From positions 1 to 8,367 of the forward strand of contig CAJUOF010000106.1 in the NCBI GenBank assembly GCA_910587905.1: a stretch of DNA of 8,367 nt, read 5' to 3'. Origin of the DNA: an uncultured Lachnospiraceae bacterium. Its GTDB lineage: Bacteria > Bacillota_A > Clostridia > Lachnospirales > Lachnospiraceae. The first letter of the stretch is position 1, and the number at the start of each line of letters is the position of its first letter. Below are positions 7,113 to 8,367 of the stretch, one piece after another. Under the pieces are notes generated by a model. The model ran no database searches. It saw only the letters and a program-made list of their open reading frames with translations, and was not told the DNA's origin. A program made the translations under genes and the position numbers.

Positions 7113-7924
7113 GAGGCCGAGAGCAGATGGTCGAGGGAGTCAAACCGATATCCCATTTCCTCCCATTTGGTCAGTAGTTCATCCAGGATCTCGCCGTTGG
7201 TCTTTGAAGTGCTGTGGAGGAGGACGATGGCACCGGGATGGATGCGGCCCAGGAGCTTTTCAAAGGCTTCCTCCTTCGTGGGCTGGTCGTTCTCATACCA
7301 GTCCACATAGGCCAGGCTCCAGAAGAAGGTGGCGTATCCCATATCCTTTGCCATCTGAAGGTTGGACTCACTGTACTTTCCCTGGGGCGGACGATAAAAC
7401 TTGGTCATGGTCTGTCCTGTGGTCTGTTCAAAGAGTGCTTCCAGGTCCGCAAGCTCTTTTTCAAAGGCTTCCTTCGTGGAAATCTCAGACATGTTTGGGT
7501 GGTGGAAGGTGTGGTTTCCGACCGTATGACCTTCTGCGATCATGCGTTTGACCAGATCAGGGCTGGTCTCTATGTAGTTGCCGACCAGAAAGAAGGTGGC
7601 AGGTGCCTGGTGTTTTTTTAGGGCATCCAGGATGGCGGCGGTATTTCCGTTCTCATATCCGGCGTCAAAGGTTAAATAGATGACGTTGTCGTCTGTTTTC
7701 TGAACGTAATAGGCATTGTAATTTTTCAGGTAGTCTGCGTCCGCATTGCCGATCGGGGCTTTTCCTTTTTCCTGGAAGCTTAAGCCCCAGTCGGAGGCCT
7801 CTGCCAGGATCGGCTTCGTTCCGGCCGGCCTGGTCACATGGGCCAGAGAGTAGCCGGCCAGATAGGCGAGGACCAGAAGGAGAACCCGAAATACGTATTT
7901 TTTTCGAAGCAGCAGATGATTCAT
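7109..7924 (-). CDS. pdaA: PdaA-like polysaccharide deacetylase (delta-lactam-forming MurNAc de-N-acetylase)
   Basis: 271-residue NodB-fold deacetylase. In the PdaA family it removes N-acetyl from MurNAc in spore-cortex peptidoglycan as a step to muramic delta-lactam, which is needed for germination. Visible motifs are TFDAGYENG (85-93, catalytic D87), the metal-binding pair H138 and H142 in HTFHH, RPPQG (178-182), DW (208-209) and LLH (H237). The PdaA-type pre-domain W46-G-L-S-F and the IHPGAIVLLHS block separate it from generic chitooligosaccharide deacetylases. In motif 1 the residue after D87 is Ala, where Bacillus PdaA has Asn and classical NodB proteins have Asp. Residues 11-28 form an uncleaved signal anchor, so the enzyme acts outside the membrane. 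I chose the ATG at 7924 because GGTGA (7930-7934) lies 5 nt upstream; in-frame TTG/GTG codons just before it overlap that site. Its stop codon lies in the thiT -35 box. Confidence 0.9.
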   Translation of the reverse strand: MNHLLLRKKYVFRVLLLVLAYLAGYSLAHVTRPAGTKPILAEASDWGLSFQEKGKAPIGNADADYLKNYNAYYVQKTDDNVIYLTFDAGYENGNTAAILDALKKHQAPATFFLVGNYIETSPDLVKRMIAEGHTVGNHTFHHPNMSEISTKEAFEKELADLEALFEQTTGQTMTKFYRPPQGKYSESNLQMAKDMGYATFFWSLAYVDWYENDQPTKEEAFEKLLGRIHPGAIVLLHSTSKTNGEILDELLTKWEEMGYRFDSLDHLLSAS

Positions 7925-8011
7925 AGTGTTCACCAAAGGGGAAGTTTGTTTTTATTTTATGAAACGAAAAACAAAATCAGAATGAAAGTTGTAAATTAAT
8001 GAAAAAAGCGC

Positions 8012-8040
8012 TTGCAAAAATCTGGGACATATGATATTAT
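8012..8040 (+). promoter_or_regulatory. Promoter of the tRNA cluster
   Basis: TTGCAA (8012-8017) and TATTAT (8035-8040) are 17 bp apart, with an extended -10 TG at 8032-8033. This is a strong housekeeping promoter starting near 8047, about 45 nt before the first tRNA. An 8-bp palindrome AAGCGCTT (8006-8013) touches the -35 box. The rest of the divergent gap (7925-8091) shows only an AT-rich pdaA upstream region. Confidence 0.75.
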
Positions 8041-8091
8041 TGGTTCGTTGAGTACATGAAAATGAGACACACGGAGTTGGGAATGATGTGA

Positions 8092-8163
8092 GGCTCCATG
8101 GTCAAGCGGTTAAGACACCGCCCTTTCACGGCGGTAACAGGGGTTCAAATCCCCTTGGAGTCA
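8092..8163 (+). tRNA. tRNA-Glu (anticodon TTC)
   Basis: 72-nt cloverleaf. Acceptor GGCTCCA pairs with TGGAGTC (one G-T) with discriminator A8163. Anticodon stem CCGCC/GGCGG closes loop CTTTCAC, placing TTC at 8125-8127. The T-loop is TTCAAAT within GGGG/CCCC. CCA is not encoded, so it must be added after transcription. Confidence 0.96.
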
Positions 8164-8177
8164 TTTTAGACGATTAT

Positions 8178-8250
8178 GCCGATGTGGCTCAATTGGCAGA
8201 GCAGCTGATTTGTAATCAGCAGGTTATCGGTTCGAGTCCGATCATCGGCT
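8178..8250 (+). tRNA. tRNA-Thr (anticodon TGT)
   Basis: 73-nt cloverleaf with a perfect acceptor stem GCCGATG/CATCGGC and discriminator T8250. Anticodon stem GCTGA/TCAGC closes loop TTTGTAA, giving TGT at 8211-8213. The T-loop is TTCGAGT. CCA is not encoded. It follows tRNA-Glu by 14 nt, so the two are probably one transcript. Confidence 0.96.
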
Positions 8251-8290
8251 TTGCGTTTATGTACAGGAGTGTATGAGAGAGTTATCATAT

Positions 8291-8364
8291 GGACCTTTAG
8301 CTCAGTTGGTTAGAGCAACCGGCTCATAACCGGTCGGTCCTGGGTTCGAGTCCCCGAAGGTCCA
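8291..8364 (+). tRNA. tRNA with CAT anticodon (elongator Met, or Ile2 if lysidine-modified)
   Basis: 74-nt cloverleaf with perfect acceptor GGACCTT/AAGGTCC and discriminator A8364. Anticodon stem ACCGG/CCGGT closes loop CTCATAA, giving CAT at 8325-8327. It is not the initiator: position 1-72 is a normal G-C pair and the anticodon stem lacks the GGG/CCC run. Met and Ile2 cannot be told apart with certainty by eye. The T-stem (8340-8344 with 8352-8356) has one T-C mismatch. No CCA is encoded. The 40-nt gap before it (8251-8290) shows no feature. Confidence 0.9.
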
Positions 8365-8367
8365 CTC

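Noticed and set aside
6749..7143. Small open frames on both strands across the thiT leader and N-terminus
   Set aside because: They cross the TPP riboswitch and promoter, have no recognisable protein features, and are explained by the RNA and the thiT frame.
7954..7982. Possible pdaA promoter on the minus strand (TAAAAT with TTCTGA 17 bp upstream)
   Set aside because: The -35 match is poor and the region is simply AT-rich. A sporulation sigma factor site is plausible for pdaA, but I could not match one convincingly.
8088..8276. 62-codon frame over the tRNA genes
   Set aside because: It spans tRNA-Glu and tRNA-Thr; the peptide with GSNPL and GSSPI motifs is the usual false translation of tRNA T-arms.

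Overview
The window looks like a chromosomal segment of a spore-forming Clostridia member, most likely Lachnospiraceae. Three things suggest this. There is a PdaA-type spore-cortex deacetylase, the thiamine transporter is the group II ECF type (ThiT) behind a TPP riboswitch, and three tRNA genes lack an encoded CCA end. Coding density is high and the base composition is moderately G+C-rich. The genus is inferred from gene content and cannot be fixed from this sequence.

Layout. 46-3654 (+) encodes a large secreted protein: a signal peptide, two tandem copies of a beta-rich module plus a DNRLRE-type module, then the start of an RHS/YD-repeat region that stops abruptly. After 51 nt without a visible terminator comes 3706-5829 (+), a four-domain cyclic-di-GMP protein (REC, HD-GYP, PAS-like, GGDEF). 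An ATGA overlap couples it to a small Hpt phosphotransfer protein (5826-6185, +). Convergent to these is thiT (6206-6874, -). Its roughly 200-nt leader holds a TPP riboswitch and a hairpin that is both a possible terminator and a sequesterer of the ribosome binding site. Its sigma-A promoter overlaps the stop codon of the next gene, pdaA (7109-7924, -). Divergent from pdaA, a strong promoter at 8012-8040 (+) drives tRNA-Glu(UUC), tRNA-Thr(UGU) and a CAU-anticodon tRNA, in a cluster that probably continues past the window.

How the genes work together. The REC/HD-GYP/GGDEF protein and the Hpt protein form a plausible phosphorelay output unit: the Hpt histidine would exchange phosphate with the REC aspartate and so tune c-di-GMP turnover. 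The upstream RHS-like surface protein could be co-transcribed with it, which is inference only. thiT is a self-contained thiamine-scavenging unit under TPP feedback, and pdaA is a sporulation cortex enzyme. I see no mobile elements, CRISPR arrays or rRNA. The most unusual items are the truncated, internally duplicated RHS-type protein, the REC-HD-GYP-PAS-GGDEF/Hpt operon, and the compact thiT control region.
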